Assembly (NCBI RefSeq): GCF_002099425.1
Contig: NW_018344252.1
Coordinates: 1,922,001-1,986,000, forward strand
Direction of reading: 5' to 3'
Source of the DNA: Phascolarctos cinereus
Taxonomy: Eukaryota > Chordata > Mammalia > Diprotodontia > Phascolarctidae
Length of the DNA stretch: 64,000 bases
The notes beneath the pieces were generated by a model. The model was not told the origin of the DNA. It did not search any database and worked only from the letters and a program-made list of their open reading frames with translations. This document shows, piece by piece, positions 21,935 through 33,392 of the stretch. The translations under genes and the position numbers were made by a program. Numbering within the stretch: the first letter of the stretch is position 1; every line of letters starts with the position of its first letter.

Positions 21935-22530
21935 GGGTGGAACCAAGATGGCGGAGTAGAGGCAATAACTCAACCAAACTTTCCCAACACTTCCCTCCAA
22001 ACCACTTTAAAACAACATGACAAATAGAGTTCTGCAGAGTCAGTAAAAGGTTGAGGTGAGACATTTTTCAATTCCAAGACAACTTAGGAGGTTGGCAGGA
22101 AAGGTCTGTGACACTGGGGTGGGGCCCAGCCCAGAGCACATGCTCTGTTGGAGTCAACATCAATGGTGGGCCTTGGAGGCTGCACCAGTGGCAGCAGCAT
22201 CCAGAACTCACAGCCCAGAGGCAGCAAGGGGGGCGGGCAACTGGTCAAAAAGAGATTACAGGGGCCCCAGAGCTGGCAACTGTCCATAGGACCTGGTGCA
22301 GTTTGGCAATTCTCTTACCCAATCACAGTTCTGGGTCACAGTTCCAGGATGGAGAGGAGTGCTTGTGGTCGGTAGGAAGGAAGGAAGGGTGTTTGTCACA
22401 ATTCCAGGGCAGAGAGGGGCACTAGCTAGCAAGGAGTCAATGATGACATGTTGGTTGCAAGTCTAGATGACTGAGGATGGTGGTACCCTCCACAGTAATA
22501 GGGAAGTTAGTAAGAGGGGAACATTGGCAG
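21935..22530 (+). mobile_element. Isolated L1 5' UTR
   Basis: Starts GGGTGGAACCAAGATGGCGG, runs through ACACTTCCCTCCAAACCAC and CAAGACAACTTAGGAGGTTGG and has two ~60 bp monomers (CACAGTTCCAGG near 22337, CACAATTCCAGG near 22397). The same order is seen in copy A at 9100-9660. ORF1 and everything downstream are absent, unusual for L1, which normally loses its 5' end; a later deletion is likely. Confidence 0.75.
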
Positions 22531-23760
22531 CAGAGCTGGGGGGAAGATGTTGTTTAGTATTGGTCATGTTAATTTTAAGAAGAATGAATGATAAGAATAA
22601 ATTCAGAAAAGAACCAACGCATAGAGTGTTCCTTCTCACTTTAGCTGATTTATTACATGTGTATTTTTAAAGCTTCGGTCCACTAAAATCAATATGTCTT
22701 GGCTTAAGTTTGGCTCTTAGCAAGTGAGGGTGCTATTTTCCAGCTTCCAGTTCTCGGTTTTTACCCTTTGCCTAGATCTTCTAGAGGCCTTATTTTTAGG
22801 AAGTAAACTGATCTGTGTCCTTGAATCCAACAATAATGAAACATCTTGATAGAAACCCTCAATCACCCTCACCACCCCGTGAAGATTTGTTCTCCTTTTT
22901 GACGATGCTTCATTTTCTCTTTGATGTCTACATCAGAATCGTTTCTGTTGGTGTCTGTGTTGGCCCTTATAAATCTCGCCTGGCACCCCTGACATAAGCA
23001 ATATTCACTTAGGAGAGAGCATGCTCTTATAGGCCTGGAATAGCTCCCGAATGGGATGCCTGCAGTGTGAGAGTGGCAGTGGGCCAGAAGGCACTTTATG
23101 CCATCCCATGATTGATTTGTAAGAGGACAAGCCCCAAGCAAGAAGAACTTTGCTAGCATGGTTTTTTTTTTCCATCTTGTCATACTCCTGAAGTAGCCAC
23201 ATCCCCACATGGTGGCTGCTTCAAGGGGCAAGGGAAATAGATGGTTCTGATTTTGACTACTCATGGGAGTCAGCCAGCACATCCACCATACAAGATATCC
23301 TTGCTAGACATTTCTAGGTAAACACTAGCTAGGAGAAACAGAAAGAAAACTATACTTGTGAACCAGGTTCTTAAAAGAGCTGTGAAGGACAACATCTAAA
23401 TAGAATCTAATAAGTAGAAAATCAGTAAACCGGAAAAGTGACTACCCATGTAAACGGCGGAGGCTGGAACCGCTCTTCCACATTTTACCTTGATTCCTTA
23501 ATAAGGTAAAAACATGTATCATCAACCAAACAAACGAGTAGCATGCAATCAGTCAAGAGGTCTTCGATGACGTTCAGAGGGGGCGTGGAAGGCTGGCTCA
23601 TGATGCCAAATGGGCTCTGTTCCAGCTGCCGGGGGGATTTCATTTTACCCTCTGAGCCCCATATACATGCAAACACTGAGTTGTCAAGAATGAAAAGCTT
23701 TTCCAGAAAATGGAACCTTCAGCTTTCCAGTACACCATCGAGGAAGAACTTCTTGAGGAT

Positions 23761-23762
<2 letters not shown>
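22531..23762. other. Unassigned sequence
   Basis: No repeat family recognised. Contains a 137-codon minus-strand frame (22869-23282) and an overlapping one in another phase, neither with a domain, plus a 23450-23680 patch richer in CpG than its surroundings. No exon evidence. Confidence 0.25.

Positions 23763-23809
<47 letters not shown>
23763..23809 (+). repeat. (TG)n microsatellite
   Basis: About 23 uninterrupted GT units. Alternating purine/pyrimidine and likely variable in length. Confidence 0.95.
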
Positions 23810-23810
<1 letters not shown>

Positions 23811-24224
23811 CAGGATTTAGTTTTTGCCAGGTCTCCTATCCCTCTGCTTCTGACTGAAAGAGGACCTGCCAGTTTCTAAGGGTCCAAGGGATATTGGATG
23901 TTCAACCTCTTGCTGAATGTTCTAAACAGTGTTCCTAGATTAGCTTATGGCCTGTCTGCATTATTGGGAGCCAAGCACACACTGACCTTATATCTGAGCT
24001 CAGGAAAAAGAAACAAATCATGCAGAAGGGGAACTCTTTGAGAACTCCACAACTAGGAGAAGAGTACATTCCGCAGCCTAGGGTTGTGCTTCCCCTTGGC
24101 CATAGTCATTCTTCAGTCTTGGGCCACTTTCCCTTGCACTCTGTATGTACTTGAGGGAGTCACACATCTTTGGTAGGGGATGTTTTACAGCAGCTGTTAT
24201 TACTGTACTTCCTTCCTACTTTTT
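23810..24224. other. Unassigned sequence
   Basis: Nothing recognised on either strand. Confidence 0.3.
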
Positions 24225-24660
24225 CAGTCTTCATGCACATTTCCTGTTTCCATAGACTCTGGTCCAGCTGTATTGGCTTTCTTGCTGTTTCTCACATAAG
24301 ACAACCCATCTTCTATCTTTATACCTTTGTATTGGCCCTCTCCCATGCCTAGAATCTATCTCCTCTCCACTTCTACTCCTTAGAATTCCTGATTCCCCTC
24401 AAGCTTAATCTCAAGTGCCCTCCTTTACATGAAGCCTTCTTTGATCATCTAGGCTTCTAATGTTCTCCTTGCCCAAGCTGCCTTGCATTCATTTTGAATA
24501 TAGTTTGCACATACTTATGCATGTGAATGTTGTCTCCCATATTTGAATGCTGGCTTTTTCAGAGCAGGGACTGGTTAGTTTTTGCCTTTCATATTCAGTA
24601 CTCAGCACAGTCTGTGCCACATAGTAGATGCCAGTCAATGAGTACTTGATTGATTGATGA
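24225..24660 (+). mobile_element. L2 LINE 3' end
   Basis: Ordered L2 landmarks: CCATGCCTAGAATCTATCTC, CTTAATCTCAAGTGCCCTCC, TTTACATGAAGCCTTCTTTG, CAGAGCAGGGACTGGTTAG and the tail CTTGATTGATTGATG. Confidence 0.8.
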
Positions 24661-25188
24661 CTTACTTCCTGCTGGAGAGATGCTGGAACAAGGATAAGTA
24701 AATTATGGCATTCTGATGGTCAAGCTGATCAGCGCCCGTGATCCAGTTGCAGGCACAGGAAATAAGAGAGACTTATGATTAAAGAGTGAGCCAAGGGTGA
24801 TTGAAAGGACTCTTGGGAATAGGTGCCAGGCAACAGACATCAACGCTGATTGAGGATCACTTTCAGCATCTCCTTGAGTACCATGGTGAGGTAACTAGAG
24901 GGCTCAGGGATCATACTTGACCAGCACTACTCACTACCTTGATTCCTAGTAGCATGGTAGGCTCTACCAATATACCACCAAGAATACTTGGAGGCTTTCA
25001 GATCATTGTTCTAAATCCTAGGTGGTTCAAATGTTCCTCTCAGTGGACATGATCTTATTCCACTGAGGGCCCAGATGAAAAAGTGATGACCTAATTGGCT
25101 TTACATCCAGAGAGTAGAGGAGTAGAGACAAAATTGAGGCTCTGGGACTTTAACACTATTTCAAGGTGAAATACCCTTTGTCAAGCCC
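24661..25188. other. Unassigned sequence
   Basis: No recognised feature. Confidence 0.3.
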
Positions 25189-25202
25189 AGAAATTTTATT
25201 TT

Positions 25203-25355
25203 TGTTTTGTTCTGTTGTTGGCTAGGCAATGGGGCTAAGTGACTTGCCCCGGGTCACACAACTAGTAACTGTCAAGTGTCTGAGGCTGGATTTGAACTCA
25301 AGTCTTCCTGACTCCAAGACCAGTGCTCTTTCTACTGCACCACCTAGCTGCCCCC
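25203..25355 (-). mobile_element. WSINE/SINE1-type tRNA SINE with target-site duplication
   Basis: Inverted: a T-rich start (TTTGTTTTGTTCTGTTG), GGCTAGGCAATGGGGCTAAG, CACACAACTAGTAACTG, GGATTTGAACTCAAGTCTTC and the tRNA head ending GCACCACCTAGCTGCC. Flanked by AGAAATTTTATTTT (25189-25202) and AGAAATTATATTTT (25356-25369), one mismatch in 14, so an L1-style insertion. Confidence 0.9.
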
Positions 25356-27450
25356 AGAAATTATATTTTAAGAAATTATCAAAGAAACTGCCCTGGTATC
25401 TTAGATCCAGAGGGTAAAATAGAAATTGAAAGAATCCACCAATGATTTCCTGAAAGAGATGCCAAAATGAAAACTCTCAGGAATACTATAGCCAAATTCC
25501 AGAGCTCACAGGTCAAGGAGGAAATATTGCAAGCAGCTAGAACAAAAAACAATTTATGTATTTTCAAGCCACAGTCAGAATCACTCAAGATTTGGTAGCC
25601 TCTTTGTTAAAGAAAAAGCTTGGAATATGATATTCTGGAAGGCAAAGGAGTTAGAATTATAACCAAGAATAACTTACCTAGAAAAACTTACTGTGGTCCT
25701 TCAGGGAAAAATATGAACATTTAACAAAATAGAGACCTTTCAGAAATTCCTGATGAAAAGGCCAGAGCTGAATAGAAGTTCTGACATTCAAACATAAGAC
25801 TCAAGAGAAGTATAGAGAGGCAAATATGAAAGAGAAATCATAAGGTATTCAGTAAGGTTAAACTGTTTACATTTCTGTGTGGCAAGATGATACTTGTAAC
25901 TCCTAAGAACTTTATTATTATTAAGGCAGTTAGAAAGAGTCTACATTGACTGAGGGCATAAGTGTAAGTTGATTACATTGGGATTATCTAAAAAAATGAA
26001 GGGGTGAGTAGGAGGGATGTAGTGAGAGGAGGGAGGCTGAAGAGGAAGAATGAAAAAAATTATTTCACATATAAGAGAGGTGCAAGGAAGAGCTTTTATA
26101 ATGGAAGGAAAAATGAGGGGGGGTGAGCAACACTTAAACCTCACTTTCATCAAAATTGGTTCAAAGAGGGAAGAATAAACACATACACAAATTCAGCTGG
26201 GTATAAAAATCTACCTTACTTGATAGGTGAATAGGAGGGAAGGTGATAAGAGATACGAGGGAGGGGATGAACAGAAGAAAATAGGATAGGGGGAAATGCA
26301 CAGTTAGTAATCATAAATGTGAATGGGATGGACTTACCCATAAAATGGAACAGGAAAATAGACTAGATTAGAAACATGAGTCCCACAATATTTTATTTAC
26401 AAAAGACACACTTGAAACAGAAAGACACACAGAGTTAAAATGATGAGCTAGAGTAGAATATATTATGGTTCAGCTTAAGTTAAAAAGGCAGAGGTAGGAA
26501 TTGTGATCTTAGTCAAAGCAAAGCAAAATTGATCTAATAAAGGAGATAATCAGAGAAAGTACATTTTGCTAAAAAGATACCATAACCAATGAAGTAATGT
26601 TAAACAACAACAACAAAAAAACCCTTTTACAACAAATTTCTCTGATAAAGGCATAATTTCTCAAATATATAGGAACCTGAGTCAAGTTTTTAAAAAATAG
26701 GAACCATTCCCCAAATGATAAGTGTTGAAAAGGTATGAACAGGTAGCTTTCAGAAGAGGAAATCAAAACTATCTATAGTCATATGAAAAAAATGCTCTAA
26801 ATCAGTATTGACTAGGGAAATTCAAATTAAAACAACTGTGAAGCACCACCTCATACCTAACATAATGGTTAACATGACAGAAAGAGAAAATGACAAATGC
26901 AGTGGGGAATGTGGAAAAATAAGGACACTAACGCCCTGTTGGTGAAGTTGTGCATTGGTTCAGTCATCCTGGAGAATGATTTGAAACTATGCCAAAAGAG
27001 CTATCAAACTGTGAAAACCCTTTGATCAAAAATACTACTACTAGCTCTAAATCTCAAAGAGATCAAAGAAAAGGGAAAGGATCTATATATGTGAAAATAT
27101 TTATAGCAGTTTCTTTTTGTGGTGACAAAGAATTGGAAATTGAGAGGATGCCTATTAGTAGGGAAATGGTTGAACAAGTTGTGGTACATGAACTGATGCA
27201 ATGTAAAGTGAGCAGAACCAGGAGATCACTGTAACAGCAATGTTGCAATGATGATCATTGTGAAATTCTTAGCTATTCTGATAAATACAATGATCCAAGA
27301 CAGTTTCTAAGGACTCATGATCAAAAATCCAGAGAGAAAACTAATAAACTCTGAGTGTAAACTGAAGCATAATTTTTTCACTTTATTTTTCTTGCTTTTC
27401 TTTTGGTAACATGGCTACTATGGAAATATGTTTTGCCTTATTTCAGAGTA
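25356..27450 (+). mobile_element. L1 LINE (copy B), 5'-truncated, same internal ORF2 deletion as copy A
   Basis: ORF1 C-terminus (25370-25820, GGTAAAATAGAAATTGAAAG), inter-ORF spacer (25820-26285), ORF2 endonuclease start (26290-26600, YLQKTHL and DTQS-like text), a jump near 26600-26625, ORF2 C-terminus (26625-27215) and 3' UTR stopping at ATATGTTTTGCCTTATTTC. The jump is at the same place as in copy A. Both the 5' end and the extreme 3' end are lost. Confidence 0.88.
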
Positions 27451-28924
27451 GCTAAGTCTTTCATGGTTGATCATCATTACAATATTGTTGTTTACTGTGT
27501 ACAATGATCACCTGGCTCTTTGCATCACTTTACTTTGCTTCAATTCATATAAATCTTCCCAGGTGTTTCTGAAATCATCCCACTCATCATTTCTTATAGC
27601 ACAATCATATGCCACAACTTGTGCAGCTGTTCCCCAATTGATGGGCATCCCCTCAATTTCCAGTTCTTTGCCACCACAAAAAGAGCTGCTACAAAGATTT
27701 TTGTACATATAGGTACTTCCCCTTTTCTTTGATCTCTTTGAAATACAGTAATGGTATTGCTGGACCAAAGGATAGGCACAGTTTGGTTGTCCTTCAGGCA
27801 TAGTTTCAAATTGTTCTCTAGGGTGGTTGGACTCATTCACAATTCTCCAAAAAGTTCATTAGTGTCCCTATTTTTCTACATTCCTTACAATATTCATCAA
27901 TTCCCTTTTATGTCATATAAGCCAATCTCATAGGTGTAAGGTGGTACCTCAGTATTGTTTTAATTTGCATTTCTCTAGTCAGTAATGATTTAGAACATTT
28001 GCTTATGCGACTGTTGATAGCTTTTATTTCCTCTTCTGAAAACCACCTTTTCAAAACCTTTGACCATCTATTAATTGGGGAATGGATATTTTTATAAATT
28101 TGACTCAGTTCCCTATATATTTGAGAAAAGAGATGTTTGTCACAGAAATTTGCTGTAAAATTTTCCTCCCAGTTTCTTGCTTTCCTTTTAATTTTGGCTA
28201 CTTTGGTTTTGTTTGCTCAAAACCTTTTAATTTCCATGTTAGTTCCCATGAATTTTGTTATTTTTTTCTTAGCTCAATAAAATAATTATAATAATCAATA
28301 TAACAGAAATAAAATAAAAATACAGCAATAAAATAATTCATCAGTAATTTGATTGCTATAGCATTGAATACATAAATCAATTTAGGTAGAATTGTCATTT
28401 TTGTTATATTGGCTCAACCTACCCATTAGCCATTAACATATCTCCAGTCATTTAGATCTGTCTTTATTTGTGTGAAACATGTTTTGTAATTGTGGTCATA
28501 TAGTTCCTCAGTTTGTCTTGGCAGATAGACTCCCAAATATTTTATACTGCTTGCAGTTATTTTAAATGGAATTTTTCTTTCTCTATCTTCCTGCCAGATT
28601 TTGTTGGTAATACATAGACATGTGGATGATTTGTGTGGGTTTATTTTACATACTGCAACTTTGTTACAGGTGTTAATTGTTTCGACTAGTTTTTTTTCAG
28701 TTGATTCTCTAAGGTTCTGTAAACATATACTATCACATCATCTGCAAAAAGTGATAGTTTTGTTTCCTCATTGCTCATTTTTATTCCTTCAGTTTCTTTT
28801 TCTTGCCTTATTGTTACAGCTAGAAATTCTAATATATTATTGAATAACAAGGGTGATAATGGATATCCTTACTTAACCTTTGATCTCATTGTGAAGACTT
28901 TCAATTTATCTATAAGTATTTGTT
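27451..28924 (-). mobile_element. L1 LINE, inverted, ORF2 RT and C-terminal half
   Basis: Reads in reverse as 3' UTR, ORF2 C-terminus (27508-28150) and the RT domain. The RT catalytic box FADD is encoded by 28737-28748 on the minus strand (L-S-L-F-A-D-D-V-I context). An A/T-rich patch near 28270-28350 does not match L1. Its 3' end is missing and it meets copy B tail to tail at 27450/27451. Confidence 0.85.
27508..27840 (-). pseudogene. L1 ORF2 C-terminal open frame, 110 codons
   Basis: Includes MPINWGTAAQVVAYDCAIRN, DEWDDFRNTWEDLYEL and KELEIEG. This is the same C-terminal domain as 13420-13818, in the minus orientation. A separate, shorter frame (27594-27836) gives FVAALFVVAKNWKLRGCPSI. A frame change between them means it is not functional. 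Confidence 0.8.
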
Positions 28925-29245
28925 TTTGGATCATGACCCTGTCACCCAATTTGTTCATTATTTCTTGCAGATTTGTGTCATCTATACATTTGATACCATG
29001 TCATCTATACCTTGATCCAAGTCATTGATAAAAAGCAAAGATCCCTGGACCGGTAGAAATCTCCTTTCTGGGAAACACCAAATAATCCCTCTTTAGATTC
29101 AACTGTTCAACCAATTTCAAATCCACCTAACAACTAGCATTTACAGTGGTTCACGTCTCTCCATCTTGCACCCAAGAGTAGTATGATAAGCTTTACTGAG
29201 CACTTGGCTAAAATCTATTGACTGTTTAGTAACTTGGTTCAGAAC
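28925..29245 (-). mobile_element. L3/CR1 LINE RT fragment
   Basis: TGTGTCATCTATACATTTGA, TCCAAGTCATTGATAAAAAG, CAAAGATCCCTGGACC, AACCAATTTCAAATCCACC and GCACTTGGCTAAAATCTATT follow the CR1/L3 text whose reverse complement encodes the RT region near 'GVPQGSVLGP..FINDLD'. Short and decayed. Confidence 0.6.
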
Positions 29246-29654
29246 CTGGATATAGTGGGCCATAGTCTGGCAGCCTATTTGTTATTCTCCCTCAACTCTA
29301 GATTGCCTGTACATCTCCCCTGCTGTCCATTCTTGTCTTAGACAATGCCTTCAAGGCACAATTTTTGAATGAATCATCAATGATATTCTGCTGCCCATTA
29401 ATATTCTTTCTGTTCATTGTGTCTTCCCATTTCTCTTTGAAGCAGTTTTCATCATGACTATTCTGAGATCATAATGATCAAATATTCATAGCTATTGGGC
29501 ATCACCAGGGGATTATCTAAATTGAGGGGGAAAAAACCAGGAGGAGCACTTCACTAGACCACCAAGAGGGAAGGAAGTCTCAAACCTTAGGGAAAGGCCT
29601 ACATGCTTATCTTTGGAACTGACAAGAACATGCTTTCCTCTGTAGCATTTCATA
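29246..29654. other. Unassigned sequence, perhaps L3/CR1 continuation
   Basis: The first part may extend the L3/CR1 fragment. No landmark is strong enough to call. Confidence 0.3.
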
Positions 29655-30605
29655 GCTTTTTTAAAAAAAGATTATTTTAAATTTATGGAATAAAACAAGC
29701 ATTTTCATAACATAGTACAATAAAAAGGTGATTGCATATGAAACTGTAGATCTACCTTGTACAACTTGCTATTCCTTTTAAATACACAACAAAATTATAA
29801 TGTAAATTTATTCCTCCCATACCATAGAGATGGCTACCATTAGACACAAATAGATATATATGGGTAAAATTATTCTAAACATACTTCTATTTATCAGTTC
29901 TTTCTCTGGATGAAGACAGTATCTTTCTTCATTTCTCCTTTATAGTTAATTTGGGTATTTATGATAATCAAAATAACTTATTTGCTCAAAGTTGTTTCTA
30001 AAACAATATTGCTGTTACTGTATACAGTGTTCTCTTGGTTCTGCTTATTTTGCTTTTCATTATTTCATGGAAGTCTTTCCGTGTTTTTCTAAAATCATTA
30101 AGCTCATCATTTCTTATAGCACAGTAGTATTCCATCATAATCATATACCACAACTTGTTTAGCCAATCCCCAATTAAGAGGCATCTCTGCAACTTCTAGT
30201 TGTTTGCCACCACAAAGAGAGCTATGATAAACATTTTAGAACAAATAGTTTCTTTTCCTTTTTCCCTAATTATCTTTGGAAATAGACAAAGTAGTGATAT
30301 TGTTAGGTCAAAAGGTATAGGTAGTTTAATAACTCTCTGGGCCTAATTCCAGATTGCTCTCCATAATAGTTGGATCAGTTCACAATTCCACCAACAATGA
30401 ATTAACATCCCAGTTTTTCCACATCCCCTCCAACATTTATCACTTTCCTCTTCTATCATTTTAGCCAATCTGATAGGTGTAAAACGACATCACAAGATTG
30501 TTTTAATTTGAGTTTCTCTAATCAATAATGATTTAGAGCATTTTTCATATGACTATAAATTATTTTGATTTCTTATTAGGTATATGGCCTGTTTATAGCC
30601 TTTGA
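29655..30605 (-). mobile_element. L1 LINE 3' end, inverted
   Basis: Reverse complement of the L1 tail (ATAAAACAAGCATTTTCATA), 3' UTR, and ORF2 C-terminus. The minus frame at 29998-30192 gives LIGDWLNKLWYMIMMEYYCA and IRNDELNDFRKTRKDF. 5'-truncated, about 950 bp, no RT motif. Confidence 0.88.
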
Positions 30606-30944
30606 TTATTTATCAATTTATCAATAAAGTTTGGAAACAGCACAAAGTGATGATTTCATATTGCCAGTTATATGAGATAATGGCCAAGCTGTTCAGGATG
30701 AATTGGTGGCATTCTTCCAGAAAGCATGGTGAATTTACCTCACAAAGATAAAGAAGAAATCTGTGTCAGTTTGGAAGGGGCTGATATGACACTGAGAATT
30801 TCAGGCAAAAGCTATGGACTTGCACCTGCCTGAGTGACACACATTTAAAGTCCAGTCACTCCTGTGGCTGAGCCATCACTATGTTTCCATGTATGCTTTT
30901 AAGACACCATGACATAATAGGTGGAAATATCAAACATTTGTCTC
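30606..30944. other. Unassigned sequence
   Basis: No feature recognised. Confidence 0.3.
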
Positions 30945-31055
30945 ACTTAATGGCCCCTACATCCCAGGGTTGACTTGAGGATATAATGAGATCATATTTG
31001 TAAAGTGCTTCACAAACTTTGAGGTATTATGTAAATGTAAATAATAATTATTATT
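30945..31055 (+). mobile_element. THER1/MIR 3' half
   Basis: CATCCCAGGGTTGACTTGAG, GATATAATGAGATCATATTT, GTAAAGTGCTTCACAAAC and a TAATAATTATTATTA tail are the 3' half of a CORE-SINE. Confidence 0.75.
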
Positions 31056-31057
31056 AA

Positions 31058-31158
31058 TTTCAACTACTACTACTCTACTACTACTATTACTCTACTACTA
31101 GTAGCAGTACTACTACTCTACTACTACTACTACTACTACTATTCTTCTTCTTCTTCTT

Positions 31159-31191
<33 letters not shown>

Positions 31192-31192
31192 T

Positions 31193-31240
<48 letters not shown>
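31058..31240 (+). repeat. (CTA)n microsatellite with a (TTC)n inset
   Basis: ACT/CTA triplets with a CTTCTTCTTCTTCTT inset near 31143-31160. It directly follows the A/T tail of the CORE-SINE, from which it probably grew. Confidence 0.9.
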
Positions 31241-31241
<1 letters not shown>

Positions 31242-31947
31242 GTGGAACTCAAACTCTTCCTGAATATCTTCCTTTATGCCTCTTGGTGGTGTGCAGGTGC
31301 CCCTAATTTGAGGAGGCTATGCCAGTGGAGCCTTGGCCCTAGCAGCTTCCACCAGATTAGATGGACTTGTTCAGCTTGCCTATGAGTATTTGTTACCTTA
31401 AAGCAAGGGCTTTTTGGAGGTGAGGGCAGGAAGCTTAGAGGGGAAAGGCCTAGTAATGTCAAATGCAGAAGAAAAAGAGCATCAATGAAAGATTTAAAAA
31501 TGCAAAGAAGAGAGAATGAAGACATTTCCGGAGGAGATTGCTAGAAATGGGACAGCATTGAAACTCACATTGCATTTCTAATATACCTTAAAAGTATTTA
31601 TAATAATAAATCAGCATAATCATGCAGAGTATAGACTCAGAGATTCACGTTCAGTCCTCTTTTTCTGTTCTTTGTATATGGAAATGTGCCTGTTTGTTTA
31701 TTTTTGTCAGGGTTAGAATCATTTTTTAAAAATTAAGAGGCATGAAAAAAGAGAAAGAAATGTCTGGAAGATTTAGCACAAACCTTTCAAGAGCAGATGA
31801 AAGAATATTCCCAATAGAAACTTTTAAAAATATCCCCTTTGGATATTATTTTATGTTAAAAAAAATCACTACCTAAATTCCCTCCAAAAGTGTGACCAAT
31901 AAAAAGACTTTCATGAGTAGGGAGGAAGGTAATGAGATCATACATAG
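31241..31947. other. Unassigned sequence
   Basis: Mostly A/T-rich. No repeat or exon recognised. Confidence 0.3.
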
Positions 31948-31963
31948 TGACTGGCTCCTTTTC

Positions 31964-32109
31964 TTTTTTTTTTGTCTAGTCATTGGGGTTAAGTGACTTG
32001 CCCAGAGTCACACAGCTAGCAAGTGTTATGTGTCTGAGGCTGGATTTGAACTCAGGTCTGCCTGAATCCGAGGCTGGTGCTCTATCCACTGTACCACCTA
32101 GCTGCCCCA
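31964..32109 (-). mobile_element. WSINE/SINE1-type SINE with perfect 16-bp target-site duplication
   Basis: Inverted full-length SINE: TTTTTTTTTTGTCTAGTCAT start, GGGGTTAAGTGACTTGCCC, GGCTGGATTTGAACTCAGG and the head ACCACCTAGCTGCCCC. Flanked by TGACTGGCTCCTTTTC at 31948-31963 and 32110-32125 without mismatch, a recent event relative to other repeats here. Confidence 0.95.
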
Positions 32110-32151
32110 TGACTGGCTCCTTTTCAACTTAATTAAAAGCTTATGGGTCCA

Positions 32152-32271
32152 CTAGCCCTGGATTCAGAAGGACCTGAGTTCAAATCTGGCCTCAGACACC
32201 TACTTACTAGCTGTGTGACCCTGGGCAAGTCACTTAACCCCATTGCCTAACCAACAAAAAAAAAAGAAAAG
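32152..32271 (+). mobile_element. WSINE/SINE1-type SINE, 5'-truncated, 17-bp target-site duplication
   Basis: CCTGGATTCAGAAGGACCTG, GAGTTCAAATCTGGCCTCAG, GCTGTGTGACCCTGGGCAAG and an A-rich tail (ACAAAAAAAAAAGAAAAG). Flanked by AAAAGCTTATGGGTCCA (32135-32151) and AAAAGCTTATAGGTCCA (32272-32288), one mismatch. It sits 42 bp from the inverted SINE, forming a head-to-head inverted pair. Confidence 0.95.
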
Positions 32272-32288
32272 AAAAGCTTATAGGTCCA

Positions 32289-33372
32289 GAAAGTAAAAGG
32301 ATTCTAGGAAATTGTATCATAGGTCATGCAGCAGCTAGGGTACGCTCATTGTACCAAATATGGTCTATATCTTGGTATAAATTTGACAAAACAGTTATTT
32401 GAAAGTTTGGGGAAAAAATCTCCTGATGTAATAAAAATAATAATTGTAGCCTAGGTCCCTCTCAATCATTCCATTTCCTCCCTTGCCAAGAGTAGCCCCC
32501 CAAGCTACTCTTGGATCAATACTTTGGATCAGCATCCATTCTAAACCACAGCTGCTAAGCCAGCATTAATGTTCTTACCAGACTAACCAGAGGATATGTT
32601 ATGTCAAGAGGAAAGCTTTTAATGGATATTTAGTTAAACAGCACAGCTGAATACATTTTCAGTCATGTGCATGGAGCTACACTCTCCCACAGCTTACTAT
32701 GTCATGGTGGAAAAGGAAACATACGCAGAAGTTCTTTGTATGGAGAGGTCCCACCCATGGACACCTGGGTATGGGAAACATGTACAGTCAGGTCAACTTA
32801 CGTTGCTAGAGCATCCCTTCTAGAACCTTCTCTGCCAGTGACTCTGCTTCTTGTCATCCTCTCCAACAAGCTGTGGCTGTCATTGAGTGGGGCTGACAAT
32901 GTCCTCCAGCTGTGGCCTGCTTTGCTCCACTGCTGGGTTGTTCACTCCTCTGGGCTGCCCTGTGGGAGCCTTTGCTGCTGTCAGCTGCCACTTGCTGTTC
33001 TTGCCCTGGAAGGCTGAGGCAAGGGTTTTTTTTTTCTATTTCAGTAATGAAGAGGTTTTCTTCTCTTTTAGCCAGTACCCCATAGGGTGACCTCATTTTA
33101 TTATTTAAATGCTAAAAGCCACAGCCACACAGCATTAGCCTTCAGGCATAGATGACATCTGTCTTCTGTACTCCTTTGTTTTTGAGTAGCACTGTGTAAG
33201 TTCATTGTATTGACTTAGTGTAATGAAATTGTTTTCAGCTCACTTTCAATCACATGATACCAACTGTGATCCATGCAAATTATCACCTTGGGAGCCTCAG
33301 TTAACAAGGCTGGATGGGCAAGGCAAAGCCAGGGGCTTTTTGTCCTGTAATCCTGCCAGAAATAAAATCTTT
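32289..33372. other. Unassigned sequence
   Basis: Contains a 116-codon plus frame (32667-33017) rich in Leu/Ser/Cys with no signal or domain I recognise, and GC-richer text at 32860-33030. No splice or family evidence, so not called as a gene. Confidence 0.25.
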
Positions 33373-33392
33373 ACTTCTTTTAAAAAAATTAA

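Noticed and set aside
23450-23680. CpG island / promoter
   Set aside because: Only a handful of CpGs and no extended GC-rich core.
31058-31240. CRISPR-like array
   Set aside because: Triplet microsatellite with no unique spacers; a vertebrate genome context.
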